64,000 nucleotides of DNA from Dastarcus helophoroides (GCA_028583605.1 CM053330.1:29524598-29588597); one strand, 5' to 3'; positions 46,316-58,850 are shown, counted from the first letter of the stretch. Notes: a model not told the origin generated them from the sequence alone. Numbers and translations: made by a program.

Positions 46316-46600
46316 GTATTGTCAATATCTATCTCTATTTAAGAAATTTTCACATCTTCGAGATGTGCAACGTTGTGCAGCGTATTAAAATTTTATGGTG
46401 TCTGCTAAAGGGAAAACATTGGTACGTTCTGTACAAAAATATTGTGTCTGTGTCCACCCAAAAGAAAGTCCGCTCAATAAAGGTTCACTTACATGGAACT
46501 TTCCATTACACAGATCCGGGCTATGAAAAACTGTCCGCTGAATAGAGTTGTTCGTTCATTAAAGTTGTTCGTTATTAGGAATTTCACTGAATATTCAAAT
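46316..46600. repeat. Short iterated GTTCG-ATTAAAG-type motifs
   Basis: GTCCGCTCAATAAAGG, CTGTCCGCTGAATAGAG, TTGTTCGTTCATTAAAG and TTGTTCGTTATTAGG follow one another between 46,470 and 46,580. They resemble pogo-like transposon termini; the assignment is only suggestive. Confidence 0.4.
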
Positions 46601-48051
46601 GTGAATGTGAATATTGGGTGTAAACCCCAAAGATGAAATTTTTTTAATTTTGGTTTTAAACTTAAACATTGGTTTTGTTTTTTGTTACAAAATTTCGATT
46701 ATAAGCTGGAAATGCTTACTTTTTTTCACTATGTCTACAATTTTTTATGTAAATTATCATTTTTCTGCGAAATTTCCAGTATTTTCAACGAATTTAAACA
46801 TTTGGTTTTTTCGATTAAAATTATTGTTTACCTTAGCGAACGATATCGAAAAATATTTACATTAATAATTAAATAAAAGAAAATTTCTGAAAAAAAATTG
46901 ACACATGGGTATGAGATCTCTATAAAAAAATGCAAATAAATCAAATTGGTTGAATTGGGAGTCAGAGAGTAAAAAAAAAGATTTTTTGTTATTTTTTTAT
47001 GAGTTTGAACTCGTGGAAATTTCGCCAATTTTCGTTAAATTTCGAATGCAAACCAAAGATTCTTGAGACATTTTTTTTATATAAATTACGGATTCTTAGA
47101 TTTTTTTAGGAAGCTTTTTAAATATGTTTGCACAAAATACATATTTTCTTTTCTACGCTTTTTTCCTACTAATTTTTCTTGAAGATTTTGGCTCTATATT
47201 TTAAAAATGTAAACTCAATATTGAAATTAATCTTCGAGTTTATTCTCGAAATTTCGACCTTTTTACCGAACTCTACCACACTTATTTTTGTAAAACTATC
47301 ATTAAACTAAATTTAGACTTTTTCTAATGATTTTGTTTAAAAAATTTCGACTTTCACGTCAAAACAAACTTCCGTTTAGCAATTTTAATAACATTCTTTT
47401 ATATTAATTATGAGTTTTGTGGCAAAATTTCACGTTTTTCATTATCACCTTAGTTATTATCCAAATTATTGTCTTCAACTCGAAATTTCTGAATTTTCTA
47501 GCAGTTTAGGTTTTTCCTTCAACATATCAGTTTAAGATTAAACTGATATATTGAAGGAAAAAAACATTTCAAGGTTGAAATGTTTTTTTTTCTTAAAATT
47601 TAGGATGTAAACTTAAATTCAAAATATCAATTTCTTTTCTCCCACTTACGCATTTTCATATAAATTCTGTGTTTTCATTATTTTCGCAATATTCTTACTT
47701 TTGGTTCTTACTCTTTCTTCTCTTTAATTTTGACAATAGGTTCTAAATTATATGTTCACTTTTTTGTCCTCAAAGATTGGTGTTTAAACTCGATTTTTTT
47801 CTACATATTTTTTTGAAGGCTTTTTTTTAAATTGGACTTAAATCTCGAAATTACGCCTCTTTGTGGTTTGATGTCATCAATGGAAAAACGAACTAAAGAC
47901 TGCCCTTGCAAGTTTAAGTTTCTTTGTTTTTATCTGATTGTCATAGGCGATTATTTCGAAAATCATTCACTCTAGTAACCTTGAATTTGACACGTATAAC
48001 TGGATCTATCTTGAATGAGAGAATTTTAAAAATATCTGTATTAAAATATGT
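46601..48051 (-). repeat. T-rich low-complexity DNA with a 24-bp hairpin
   Basis: AAATTTCGA/T-rich sequence. At 47511-47534 and 47539-47562 two 24-nt arms (TTTTTCCTTCAACATATCAG...) pair with one mismatch around a 4-nt loop. No gene is seen. Confidence 0.6.
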
Positions 48052-48160
48052 CAGTGGCGTGTTCTTCATGGAAGCTAGGGAAGCACAGCTTCCCTTACAA
48101 AATGAAAATGTCCACATTCATTTTATTTTAAAACCTCTTTTTTTCAAACAACAGCTGCGA
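48052..48160 (+). repeat. Dispersed repeat, left copy of a pair
   Basis: The copy starts CAGTGGCGTGTTCTTCATGG, then AAGCTAGGGAAGCACAGCTT, and ends near TTTTATTTTAAAACC. A diverged direct copy is at about 51,980-52,080. CAGTGGCGT is typical of hAT ends. Confidence 0.55.
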
Positions 48161-48289
48161 CCACTATTTATGATGATTAGTAACGCTTATGATTAAAATT
48201 TAACAATTGTGTCTGTAAAGTAACAAATTCAACTTATTTTTGACATAATTAATTGGAATTTATTTGTGTATAAATTCTTAAGGTGTGGG

Positions 48290-50350
48290 AGATTATAAAC
48301 ATTTCGAATTCTATTGAAAATGTCGACTTTTTTAATGTCGAATGTTTTCAAACTTTTAACTTATTTTGAAAAATTTGACTTTTTAGATTTCAATTTAATA
48401 TTTAGACATTTCAAAATTTTATCTTTTTTAAAAATTCCTTTTTTTAAAATTTTGACTTTTTCCTAAAATTTCAATTTTTTCTCGAAATCTTAACTTTTTT
48501 TGAAAATCTCGATCTGTTCAAAATTTCCATTTTTTTACAAAACTTTATCTTTTTTTTAATCCGTTAGTCAAGCGTTGACACTTCGAAAATGATCCATTTT
48601 TTTAAATCTTCGACTTTTTTCTCGAAATTCTAATTCACTGTATTGAAAATTTCAATCATTTTATAAAGAAACTTTTAAAAAGATTTAAAAAAGTTATATT
48701 TTTCAAAATTATTTTATGGAAATTTTTCGACTTTTTGTTTAAATATTACAGTTTTCTCGAAATTTAATAATTTTCATTGTTTCTCAAAATTTCGACTTTT
48801 ATGTCAAAATTTCGATTTTTTTGTAAATTTTAGCTTCTGCAAATTAAAATTTTTTTGAATAATTCGGTTTTGAAACTGAAATATTCTGAAAATGTTGACT
48901 TTTTTTAATAAATTTCAACTTTTTTGCAATGTCGGTTAACAAAATTGTCACTTTTTTCAAAATTTAGACTTTTTGTTGAAATTCTGACTGAAAATTTACT
49001 TTTATTGAAAATATTGACTTATTTTAATTTTCGACTTTATCTCCAAATTCAACTTTTTGTAAATTTTAAACCTTTTTTTTGCTAAATTACTCTTCGTTGA
49101 AAACTAAAACTATTTATTTGAAAAATTCAAGAATTTTCAAAATATTAACTTTTTCTCAAAAATATACCAAAATATCTTTTTTTGAAAACATTTCACTTGA
49201 ATATCTCGACTTTTTTGAAAATTAGGACCAAAAAATTGAAACTATCCAAAGTATTGGCTTCTTTTTGAAATTCTAACTGAAAATTTAAGCGAGAATTTCA
49301 GTTGTTTAGAAAATCTCGACTCTTTTAAATTAAATTTACACTTTTGTTTAAAATTTCGTCCGTTTTGAAAATTTATTTATTTTATTCTAAAATCCAGTTT
49401 TTTTTCGTGACGTTTTGAACACTTTTTTAAAAGTGGCCAAGTTTTACTAAAATTCACATTTTTTTTTGGAATTTTGAATTATTTTTAAAATATTGATCTA
49501 AATATTTCCAATATATTTTGAAAATTGGACCTATTTTAAAAAATTAGATTTTTTATCAGAAACACGATTTTTTCTCAACGATTTTCTTGTAATTTTTAAC
49601 TTTTATGAAAAATACCACTTTTGTTGAAACTGTGCATTTTTTTAAATTCGACTTTTTTAAATTTCGATTTATTATTAAAAATTTGGACCTTTTTAACAAT
49701 GTAGACATTTTCTTTTTTTCAGCAAAGTTTTGACTTTTTTCTTAATGTCGATATTTTTGATCAAAAATTATGACTTTTGTTTAAAGTTTTTAACCTTTAA
49801 TGTGAGTGTCTCTCGAAACTTTTAATTATGATGAAAGTTTCGACTTTTTTAAAAATGTTGTTTTTTCTACAAATTAGATCTTTTTCCCAAAATTTTGAAT
49901 ATTTTTTTTTAAAAATCAGCTTTTTCGAGATTTCAACTTTTGGTGAACATTTTAACTATTTTGAATTACCGACTTAAAAATTTCTTTTTAAATATTTGAA
50001 ATGTCGAAATTTTCGAAATTTCAACTTTTTCTCAAAATTTCCACTTTTATTTATATTTTTTTTTGAAAATTTTTACTTTTTTAAGAAATTAACACTTCTT
50101 TGAAAATTTCTACTTTTCAGAATTAAGAGTTGAAAGTTTTGACGTTTTATGAAAATTTTCTGAACATTTTGAATTCTTTACAAAAGTTAAATTTTTTAAA
50201 ATTTGGATTTACATTAAAATTTTAGCTTTTTTGAACATTTTAACCTCTTTCGGAACTTCGATCCTTTTAGAAATCCCGACTTTTTAAGAATTTGTTTTTT
50301 TTGAAAATTTGGACTTTCTTGAAAAATAAATTTATATTTTTTTAAAATGT
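48290..50350 (-). repeat. T-rich arm of a strand-switching low-complexity block
   Basis: TTTTTTGAAAATTTCGACTT-type units, T-rich on the + strand for about 2 kb. The next block is its mirror in composition. Confidence 0.75.
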
Positions 50351-50389
50351 AGATTTTTTAAATGTTGAAGTTTCAAAGAAAATCTCAGA

Positions 50390-51950
50390 AAAAAAGCCAA
50401 AGTTCCATTTTGTGATTAAAATGGTTTTTGAACATAAATTTTAAGTTTTCGTTTCCTTTTTATTTAGAATTTTAATACGAAATTTTGAGTAGAGTCAAAT
50501 TTAAAGAAAAAAATTCAAAAAATAAATTGGTTCAAAAACCAAACTGAACATTAAAGAAATAATATTGAAAGTTGAATTTAAAATATGAAAATCGGGAATT
50601 CATTAAAATAAATTTGGACAAACACCTGGATTTAGATTTAAAATTTTTAATTTTTTCCAACGTTTACACTACCTTCTCGAAATTTGAATTTTGTTTTGAA
50701 ATTCTGAATTTAAATTGATATGTCGACTAATTGAAACGCGACAAGAAGGAAAGGATAATTTCAAAAAAGTCAATATTTTCAAGTCAAAATTTTTAAGAGA
50801 ACTTAAAATGTCTAAAATAGAAAATTTCAAAAGAGGATTAACTTCTTTAAAAAAATGTTTAGGACAGGTCAAAATATTTAAAAAAGTCAAAGTCTTGAAA
50901 AAAGGTGGAAATTTTGAAAAAACTTCCACCAAAAATTTCAGATAAGGTAAAACAATAAAACAAATTGAAATTTTAAAAAATGTTCAGATTTTCAGAAACA
51001 AGAGATGATCAAAGAGCGGCATTTAAAAAAAAAGTCAAATTTTTAAAAATATCTAAATTTTGCAAAAAAAATTAGAAATTTTCAAAAAATTCAAAACTCC
51101 GTTAAAAAGTAAAAACTAAATAAAAAAAAGGTAAACAGACTTTTTCAAAGAATAAAAATTCTGAAAATATCGAAATTTAAAAAAAATAATTTTTTTTACA
51201 AATCTAATGATTTAAAAAATATATGTATTTTTTAAAAAGTCTAAATTTTGAGAGAAAAAATGATTCTCTGAAAAAATAGGTCCAAATTTTTAAAACGTCA
51301 AAATGCTGGAAAAGGTAGAAATTTTGGAAGTCGAAATTTAAAACAAAAATCGAAAGTTTCAAAATCAAAAATATTCTATTTTATCCAAATTCTCAAAAAA
51401 GTGGAATTTTACATAAAGAGTTTTAAAAAAAGTAAAAATCTTAGGCATAGCGCATTTTAAAAAAGTTGAATAGTCAAAATTTTCAATTTTATGGCAAAAT
51501 TTCCGAAAAAGTTATAATTTCGATAAAATCCCAAGATTCGAAAAGCTTTCTTTAAGTCAACATTTTGAAAAGAATCTGGAAAGAGTGGAAATTTTAGGAT
51601 GTCGAAATTGTCAGTCAAATTTTCAAGAAATGGAAAACGTTTAAAAAAAGTAAAAATTTTCAATAAACGTTAAATCCTTTTAAAAAACATTTTAAGATTT
51701 TAAAAAATCGAAATACTTGAATAAGATCGAATTGAAATTTTCAAAAAAAAGTCGAAATTTTCTGAAAGAAGATGGGATTTTTAAGAGTTAAAGATTTCAG
51801 AAAAGGTACAACTTTTGGACAAAAAGGCTAATTTTTCAAAAAAGTCGGAATTTCTGAATAAGTCAAAATTTCTAGAGAAAGTGGAGATTTTAAAAAAAAG
51901 AAAAGAAAAAAAGCGAAATGGAATAAATTTTTTAAAAGGGTTTCCGGTCA
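50390..51950 (+). repeat. A-rich arm of a strand-switching low-complexity block
   Basis: AAAAAGTCGAAATTTT-type units, A-rich on the + strand. The T-to-A switch falls within about 40 bp of 50,370. Short open frames (50,715-50,945; 51,815-52,045) are Lys-rich repeat translations. Confidence 0.75.
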
Positions 51951-51979
51951 GCTTTCCCATTCATAAGTCACGACATGCC

Positions 51980-52080
51980 ACTGAAAAATGTGTTATAAAA
52001 AAGGAATTCTCCATGAAAATTAGGAAAGCACAGCTTTCCTCGTAAAATTTTTACAAATACATTTTTATTTTAAAACCCTT
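51980..52080 (+). repeat. Dispersed repeat, right copy of a pair
   Basis: CCATGAAAATTAGGAAAGCA, then CAGCTTTCCTCGTAAAAT and TTTTATTTTAAAACC, matching 48,070-48,160 in the same orientation. It lies about 80 bp upstream of the long exon of receptor B. Confidence 0.55.
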
Positions 52081-52162
52081 ATTTTACACAAGAAGCGCGT
52101 TTTTAATATGCACATTTCAAATTAAGAAAGAATTATCGCAATTTCAAATTAAAACATTTCAG

Positions 52163-54624
52163 GGTATCCCAGCATCTGAACGTGGCCAAATGGGTCCTCA
52201 CCTTTTTGGGCGCCTGGCCTTGGCAATTTAGCACCATTGTCAAAGTGATCTACATATGGTACTATTACATCCTTTTTGGAATCCTTCTGATTTTCGTAGT
52301 TTTTGAAAATATCGAAATCATAAAGACCTTCGCTGAGGAGGATTGGAATGGGCTCAAATTTACTCTTGCTGTTGTTCCAACTTACGTATTGGGTATGGCT
52401 CGCATTTACTACTGCAGATCTCGCAGAATATACGAAGTTATTAAACGTGTGCAAGACACTGAGCAAGAATTGGAAGAAACTGCTAACGACGAAATTATCG
52501 TTATTTACAATAAGTACGCTTTGAGAACAAAAAGGTCTTGTATCATTTACATTTTAATTGCGGTACCAGCGATAATAATTTACTTGTTTTTGCCTTGCAT
52601 TCGACATGTGTACTCAGGAGAAATTGTGCCCATTTTTGGATTCTACTTTCCGTATAATAAATCCGAGCATTTACTACTTTATTATGTAGTTCAGCTCATC
52701 CCCGGTGTTATCGGATGCTGTTACGCAGTGTTTCCCGATTTTATTTTCTTTTCTTTAATGATCTTTTGTCTTGGGCAAATAAAGATATTTCAGAATCACA
52801 TACAAAGAATTGAAAAATTTAGCTTGTACCTTCAAATGGTCCATGGAGTTACAAAATTGAAAGCTGAAGAAATGTATCTTGGGCAACTGGTACGAAAACA
52901 TCAATCCATTATCGAGTAAGTTCGCACTGAGCTAATTAAATAAAATAATGCATTCATTAAATTTTTGACTAGTTTCTGTTTCACTCCAATTAATTTTTGA
53001 TCGACTCGTAGAAGTTAATTACATTTCACATTGTTTAGGATTCGAGTAATTGATACGACAATTCGATCAATACTAATTTTATTTAAAGTAAAAACTTAAA
53101 AACTACGACAAATGAAAATGTGATGTTAAACAAGTTTTAGATAATTAATGTAAAATAATCATATGGCATGCATATTTAACAAAATGCACCGGTTGGCGGT
53201 CACTGGTTCAACCGTCCATCGTCAATTCTGTTGAGCCTTGCAACAATTTTTATAAACCTGAATAATGAGAATTTATTAAATTTTAAACAATTACATGAAG
53301 AAATCAAAACAATTTAAGGAATTTGGAAAACAAATAAGTGTGTCAGGTTGAATGACACCTTACAACTAAAGATATAAATGATTTAAAATCTGTTTAATAG
53401 AAGATTAAACACACATATTTCATCAACCTATAGCTACTGATAATGATTATCCAAGGAAGTCATCAAGCATTTGACAGCAAAATAAATACACTAAATTTAG
53501 ATCGCTCTCCGATTCTAGTGTGTTATATTTCTGAGACATTTCTTCTACTTTCTGAACTAAACTAGATCTCATAAGTATCAAAAAAAGCCATTTTCAAAGC
53601 ATCAAAAAAGGAAAACAATAGGTATTAGATCGATCCCCTGTAGGCAGGGGTCTACCAATTGATTTAAGGAAGTCATTTCTAAAAAAAGAGTACAACTCCA
53701 GCTATCCAATGTACAAGGACCTTTTCGTGCTTTAGAAATACTTTTTTTCAATTGTGCTTCTTAGTTGGATAAGTATCAGAAGTGCTTTAAAAATGACTTT
53801 TTTTCCTTTTGATTACCAATGGCCATCTGCGGCTCTTCAATTTTTATCATGTCAAGTGTTATTTTGTCTACTTTTTTTGTCTTTTGATATGTTGAACAGA
53901 AGTAAGTCAAGATCTAATCAATAGTCAGTCTAGTTTTTGTTTTCTGAATGTTGGCCATTAGAAGAATCCAGAATATTACATGTAATTGTTATCAAAACAA
54001 TGATCGTATTAAAAAAAAATTAGCATCAAAATAACTCTTAATCTTCTGTGGATCAAACAAGGTGAAACTTAGGCTCAAAAATGAATTGTTCACATTTTTA
54101 ATGAGAAGCCGCAAGCACAGTAATTATGTATTTGTTTTAGATGCATACATATTATGGACACAACTTTAAGAACATTCATGATGTTCGAGTATTTTTCATT
54201 TTCGTTTAAATTGGCCTTAATCATACTTCAAATTTTGGAGGTAATTATGCTTCGTTGTTAATTTAACTTGATAGTAGTTTAGGAAAACGTGTAAATTGAT
54301 TTTTAGTTTTCGATGGATATTACACGTCAATTCATGTACGCCCTGACGATGTTTTGCGGCTTATCGATATACTACTGGAATGCCAATGAAATAATCTTGG
54401 AGGTAATTTTTTTAAAGATTCCTACATTTACAATCTAAGTATATGAAATGAAATGCTTATTGCAGAGTAGTGTAGGGGTAATTCGGGCCATCTTTCACAG
54501 CGAATGGTTAGACCTGGAGATAACTACAAAGAAGCATCTTCTTTTTATGATACGACGATCTCAGAATGCTTTGTGCTTCTCTATAGGACCTTACTACGTC
54601 ATGTCTTTGCAAGCTTGCCTTCAG
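52163..54624 (+). CDS. Insect odorant receptor B (7tm_6 family), four exons seen
   Basis: A paralogue of receptor A on the opposite strand. Exons 52163-52915 (753 bp), 54141-54240 (100), 54307-54402 (96) and 54466-54624 (159) have exactly the lengths, phases and GT-AG sites of receptor A. By eye about three quarters of the residues in the long exon are identical, and more in the later exons. Membrane segments include VIYIWYYYILFGILLIFVVF, CIIYILIAVPAIIIYLFL and FPDFIFFSLMIFCLGQIKIF; the last helix reads IGPYYVMSLQACLQ. The long exon again begins mid-codon, so a short first exon lies upstream but was not found in the low-complexity DNA. A tiny candidate last exon is 54741-54764 (TSYFIQV stop), weakly supported. 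No stops or shifts are seen, so it is likely functional. Confidence 0.93.
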
Positions 54625-54764
54625 GTATTGACCTTTTTGAACAGAACCAAATAAAGTAAAATTCGTTATCGAAACTTTTGGACAAACAATTCATTCATCT
54701 TTGAAACAATGTGTCGCAATTTTATTTTCGTTTAATGTAGACGTCGTATTTTATTCAGGTATAA

Positions 54765-55481
54765 TTTCATTTACTTTAAAATATTTTCCAATTTAAAGAG
54801 CTAAGCCTATAGTTAACTTAAAATACAATTTTTGTTTTATTTGTTGACAGTAGATATGTAACGAATGTTAGTTTCTCACATTCGCGAATGCGAATATTCA
54901 TTTCCAACATTTGCGAATGCTAATGCTAATGCACGAAAACGCAATTTTTAAAATAAATTGAATTTGAACAGAAAAACCCAGATTCTAAAAACATTTCTCT
55001 AACAATTTTTATTTTCATTTACATTTTGACATAATCTCGAAATTCACAACAAATAATCTTCTCTTAATTTCGATAAAATATTATTTTCAAAATGTTTATA
55101 TTTTTAGTAAAAATTTTAATCTATTTTTAAAAATATACGAATTTTGAGAAAAAGTCGAATTTTGGATAAAAACGCTCCATTTTAAGTAGAAATTTCTAGA
55201 AATATAGGACATTTAATCGAAACTTCGAGAATAAGAATGATTTGTAAAAAATGTTGAAAATTGTCGTCAAAATTTCAAGTAAAAGGCCAACATTTCTATA
55301 AAATATTCAAAATTTTGAGAGAAAAAAGTTAAATTTTGAGTATAAAGTCGTAATTTAAAAAAAAACAGATGAATTCTAATAAAAAATTTCAGTTTTGGGA
55401 TAAAGTAAGAATTTTCAGGAAGTAAAATTTAATATAAAAAGCTGACCTTTTGAAAACCCAAAATAATTTTTAAAAAATCAT
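54765..55481. repeat. 3' flank of receptor B; A-rich low-complexity block
   Basis: Short repeats of CGAATGCGAATATTC / GCGAATGCTAATGC type at 54,885-54,940 lead into A-rich GTCGAATTTT-type sequence (55,000-55,480). No gene is seen. Confidence 0.5.
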
Positions 55482-57045
55482 ATTTTTTTTTTAAGTTTAA
55501 TCCACTCGCAAAGGCTAACCCCATTATGCTTTCAAAGCACTGCGAGTAGAATGCGGAAACAAGGATAGATGGCGATGAACCGCCTTCTTAAACAAGGATA
55601 GGTTGTAATTTTTGGGGAAAATTCCTTTCGGTAACAAGCTCTATGACTTGGAAGTTCTATAGAAAAAAGAGTCTCCGTAGACAGAAGTCCTCACTGTATC
55701 AAGCTGGACCCCACAGGAATTTGCTGCCTCCGACTGTCCAATACGCCTCAAGAATCTTGCCCTTGGGGGGATTAATCCTATTAGTTCCTGCGAGCTCTTC
55801 CATGATAGTACTTGTAGAAAAGTCACCAACCATATGCTCTAGATTCGAGAGAATCGGTCAGACTCTCGTCATCAATTAGGCAAATCGCTCTTCTTTGAAT
55901 TGAATCCAAGAGAGCTAAAGTGTGTTTTGGGGCTGAACTCCAAACATGAGAACAGTATTCTAGTGTTGGCCTAACTTGAGCTTTGTATAGTGTTAATAGC
56001 TGATGAGATGTGAAGTACTTTTTAGCTCTAAAAAGAAAGCCTAGCTTCTGAGAGGCGGATTTGGCAATGGCGCGCACATGATCGTCCCAAGAGAAGTTAG
56101 TGCTCGCATTCACTCCTAGGACAGATAGATTAAATCCCATCGGAAGGATTTTACCGTCCATTAGTATATTTGTTGCATTATCCCTTGATGTGTTCTTAGA
56201 GAAAAACGCGGCCTGAGTTTTTAAAGCGTTGAAGTTGGCCAAATTGTTCTTACCCCATTCCAGGATAATCTCGAGATCCCGATTAATCGTCTGTATCTGC
56301 TGTTCCCTTAGTCGATCTGAAGCAGCGATAGATAATGGTTTGTCGGAGAAAAAAGATGACACAAGGTTACTATCATCTGCGTAGCTGTATATAGGATTGG
56401 AAGTTGAAGCTAAGAGATCGTTTATGTGTAACAGAAATAGAGTAGGAGACAGAACAGACCCCTGAGGCACCCCCGCGTTAATCGCAAATGTCTGGGATGC
56501 GATGCCATCGACGACGACTTGAAGAGATCTGTCACCGAGAAAATTGGATTTCAAATGACAGAGTCCAGGAGGAATACCATAAGATGTTAATTTGGTGAAA
56601 AGAGATCGGTGTCAGACTCTGTCAAAAGCCTTTGAGATATCCAATGCCACAATCCTGGCCTCACCATGTTTTTCCATAGCTGAGTTTCAGATATGAGTAA
56701 CATATGCCAGTAGATCGCCAGTGGAACGTTTGTGTCTAAAACCGTATTGCCTGTCGGAAATAATTCTATTTTCCTCCAGATATTTGAGAATCTCGATGTT
56801 GATAACCTTTTCCATCGCTTTAGATATAACGGGTAACAAAGATATAGGGCGATAGTTGTTAGCAAGATTCCTTTTCCCTTTTTTAGGGACAGGCTGCACT
56901 CTAGCAGATTTCCAGATACACCTTTGTTGTAAGAGAGTGTGAACAATTTGCTTAGGACAGGAGTCAACTCTGGGGCACACTTCTTAAGAACAAGAGCGGG
57001 AATACCATCAAGGCCAGAAGCTTTCGAGGTGTCGAGCATTTGTTG
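55482..57045 (-). mobile_element. Jockey/CR1-like LINE, best-preserved copy (copy 4)
   Basis: On the minus strand, TSKASGLDGIPALVLKKCAP (near 57,020) leads through an RT with NYRPISLLPVISKAMEKVIN, INAGVPQGSVLSPTLFLLHI and an intact SYADDSN. A 243-codon open frame (56554-55823) continues to LEYCSHVWSSAPKHTLALLD. The tail ends with TTAGCCTTTGCGAGTGGATT and AAACTT, then A-runs at about 55,482-55,500. It is 5'-truncated and carries a few frame shifts. Fewer lesions than copies 1 and 2 suggest more recent insertion. It lies between an A-rich and a T-rich repeat block. Confidence 0.9.
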
Positions 57046-57129
57046 GAGCTATTCCATAGTTTCTTCACAGATCAATAGGTGGCGCAATACTTAAGGAAGA
57101 CATTGCGAGGAAGCCCATTTATTTCTAAA

Positions 57130-58380
57130 TTGCCAGAATATTTGTCGTTTGTCAGCATTCAAGTTGTTGGGTTTCAAAATATTTCGTATTTATACTAATT
57201 TTTTCCAAAATTATAAACATTTGAAAATCCTAAAAATTGCCCGAAATTCTAAATTTTTCCAAAAATTTTCTAGTTCACGTTTGAAATTTAGATTTGAAAA
57301 CAATTTTTTTTTAGATTTTTTGCTAGAAACGCTTCTTAACTTAAATCTTTAAGTTGTAGCTTAATACATTTTTAATTTATAACGAAATACTACTATAAAA
57401 AGCATATTTTAGATGAGATTCTTTTCCTAGAAATTTCGATCTTTTTTTCTTTAATTGCCGTTCAAATTTAAAATTTGGAAACTTTTGATGTTTTATGAAA
57501 ATGTCGGTTCTTTGTTAAAAATTGTGCGGATCTCGAAATTTTAAATCCTTAAGTCTCAAAATTTTAAATCTACGCTTAAAATGATTCGTTGTAGCTACAA
57601 TTTTTACACGAAATTTCGAGATTATCTTAAAATGTCTACTTTTCCCGGAAAGTACAATTTCAACCTGAAATACTTTTACTTCTTTTTTTTTTTCTTGACA
57701 TTTCGGTTTTCTTCTTCTTTGAATTCAAAATGTCCCCTTTTTCTCAATTTTTTTCCGTTCGAAATGTTCTTTTGCCTAAAATTTCAAGTTTAAACCTAAC
57801 GTTTTTATAGTTTTAACTGAAATGTGAAATTCTAAAGAAAAGTTTTAATTTTTAAATAAGATTTTTTCCCGAAATTTAGACCTTATTGTTAAAATTTCCT
57901 GCTTAAACAAAATTTATACTTTTCCTGAAAAATATAGTTTCAAGTTGAAATCTTTTATTTCTTTCTTAAAACTTCGACATTTTCTCGATATTTCGGGTTT
58001 TCCCGAAATTTTTATATTAGTTTCAAGGTTTCTCCTTTTTTCATAAAATTTTGATTATGATCTCGAAATGTCAATATTTTTTTCTATATTTCGAATTAAG
58101 GCTCCAAATACTTTAAAATTTTGAGTTTTTATATAGAAGCTTTTTTCCCAAAATTGTGATTTTAAGGTTAAAATTTTTATTCTTAGTTAAAATTTGGTGA
58201 AACTTTTGCTCCATAAATTTCGAATTTTTTCGAACAATTTCTTTTTTCTCAAAAGTTTTAGTTGAAACGTGAAATTTTTATACCTCATTTCTGAAAGTTT
58301 AATTAAAGTTTCCCCTTTATAACAATAATCTCAAAATTTTTAATTTGTCGAAAACTTTGAAATTAAATTGAAACACTCGC
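57130..58380 (-). repeat. T-rich low-complexity block
   Basis: CGAAATTTTAAATC-type sequence, T-rich on the + strand. The open frames at 57,149 and 57,581 are Phe/Leu/Lys-rich translations. Confidence 0.6.
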
Positions 58381-58565
58381 TTACAAATCGATGTAATTTT
58401 GGCAATAGCAACATATAATTATGTCAATGAAAACGAAAACCTAATGCAAATTTGATTAAAATAAAAATAAATATTTTAAAATAATCTTATAGAACTTTAG
58501 CTGTGAAACTCACTCAAAGATAGCATCAATGACGTCAGCATGTTTGTGGTTTATTATGTTGAATG

Positions 58566-58829
58566 CATGGATTATAGAAATAGGATAGTGCACGAACGTA
58601 GAAAAAGCGTCTAGAGTCTAGAGAGTAGGTAGTACACTCTCGTGATATCAGAAGTGATGGATTTCTACTGCCAATGGGGAACCAAGTAAATGAATATGGC
58701 TATTAAACAGCTGTTGAGGGAGAGAGAAAAGAAATAGTCAGAGCTACTCCACTTTCTAGACGCATTTCGGTCAAATTTTTATACATGGCCAATATAGGGT
58801 CGTGCACTATCCTTATTCTGTAATCCGTG
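58566..58829. mobile_element. hAT-type MITE, 264 bp, complete
   Basis: The terminal inverted repeats are CATGGATTATAGAA-TAGGATAGTGCACGA and, on the other strand, CACGGATTACAGAA-AAGGATAGTGCACGA. An exact 8-bp target duplication, GTTGAATG, lies at 58558-58565 and 58830-58837. There is no coding capacity. The 8-bp duplication places it in the hAT group. One end of a second copy is at 11721-11765. Confidence 0.88.
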
Positions 58830-58850
58830 GTTGAATGTTATTGTTTAAAT

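Noticed and set aside
46363..46545. A 60-codon + strand frame
   Set aside because: It covers iterated transposon-end motifs and has no recognisable protein features.
53630..53830. Possible inverted-repeat element in the receptor B intron
   Set aside because: Only loose pairing (GGAAGTCATTT-like arms) with many gaps, and no target duplication.
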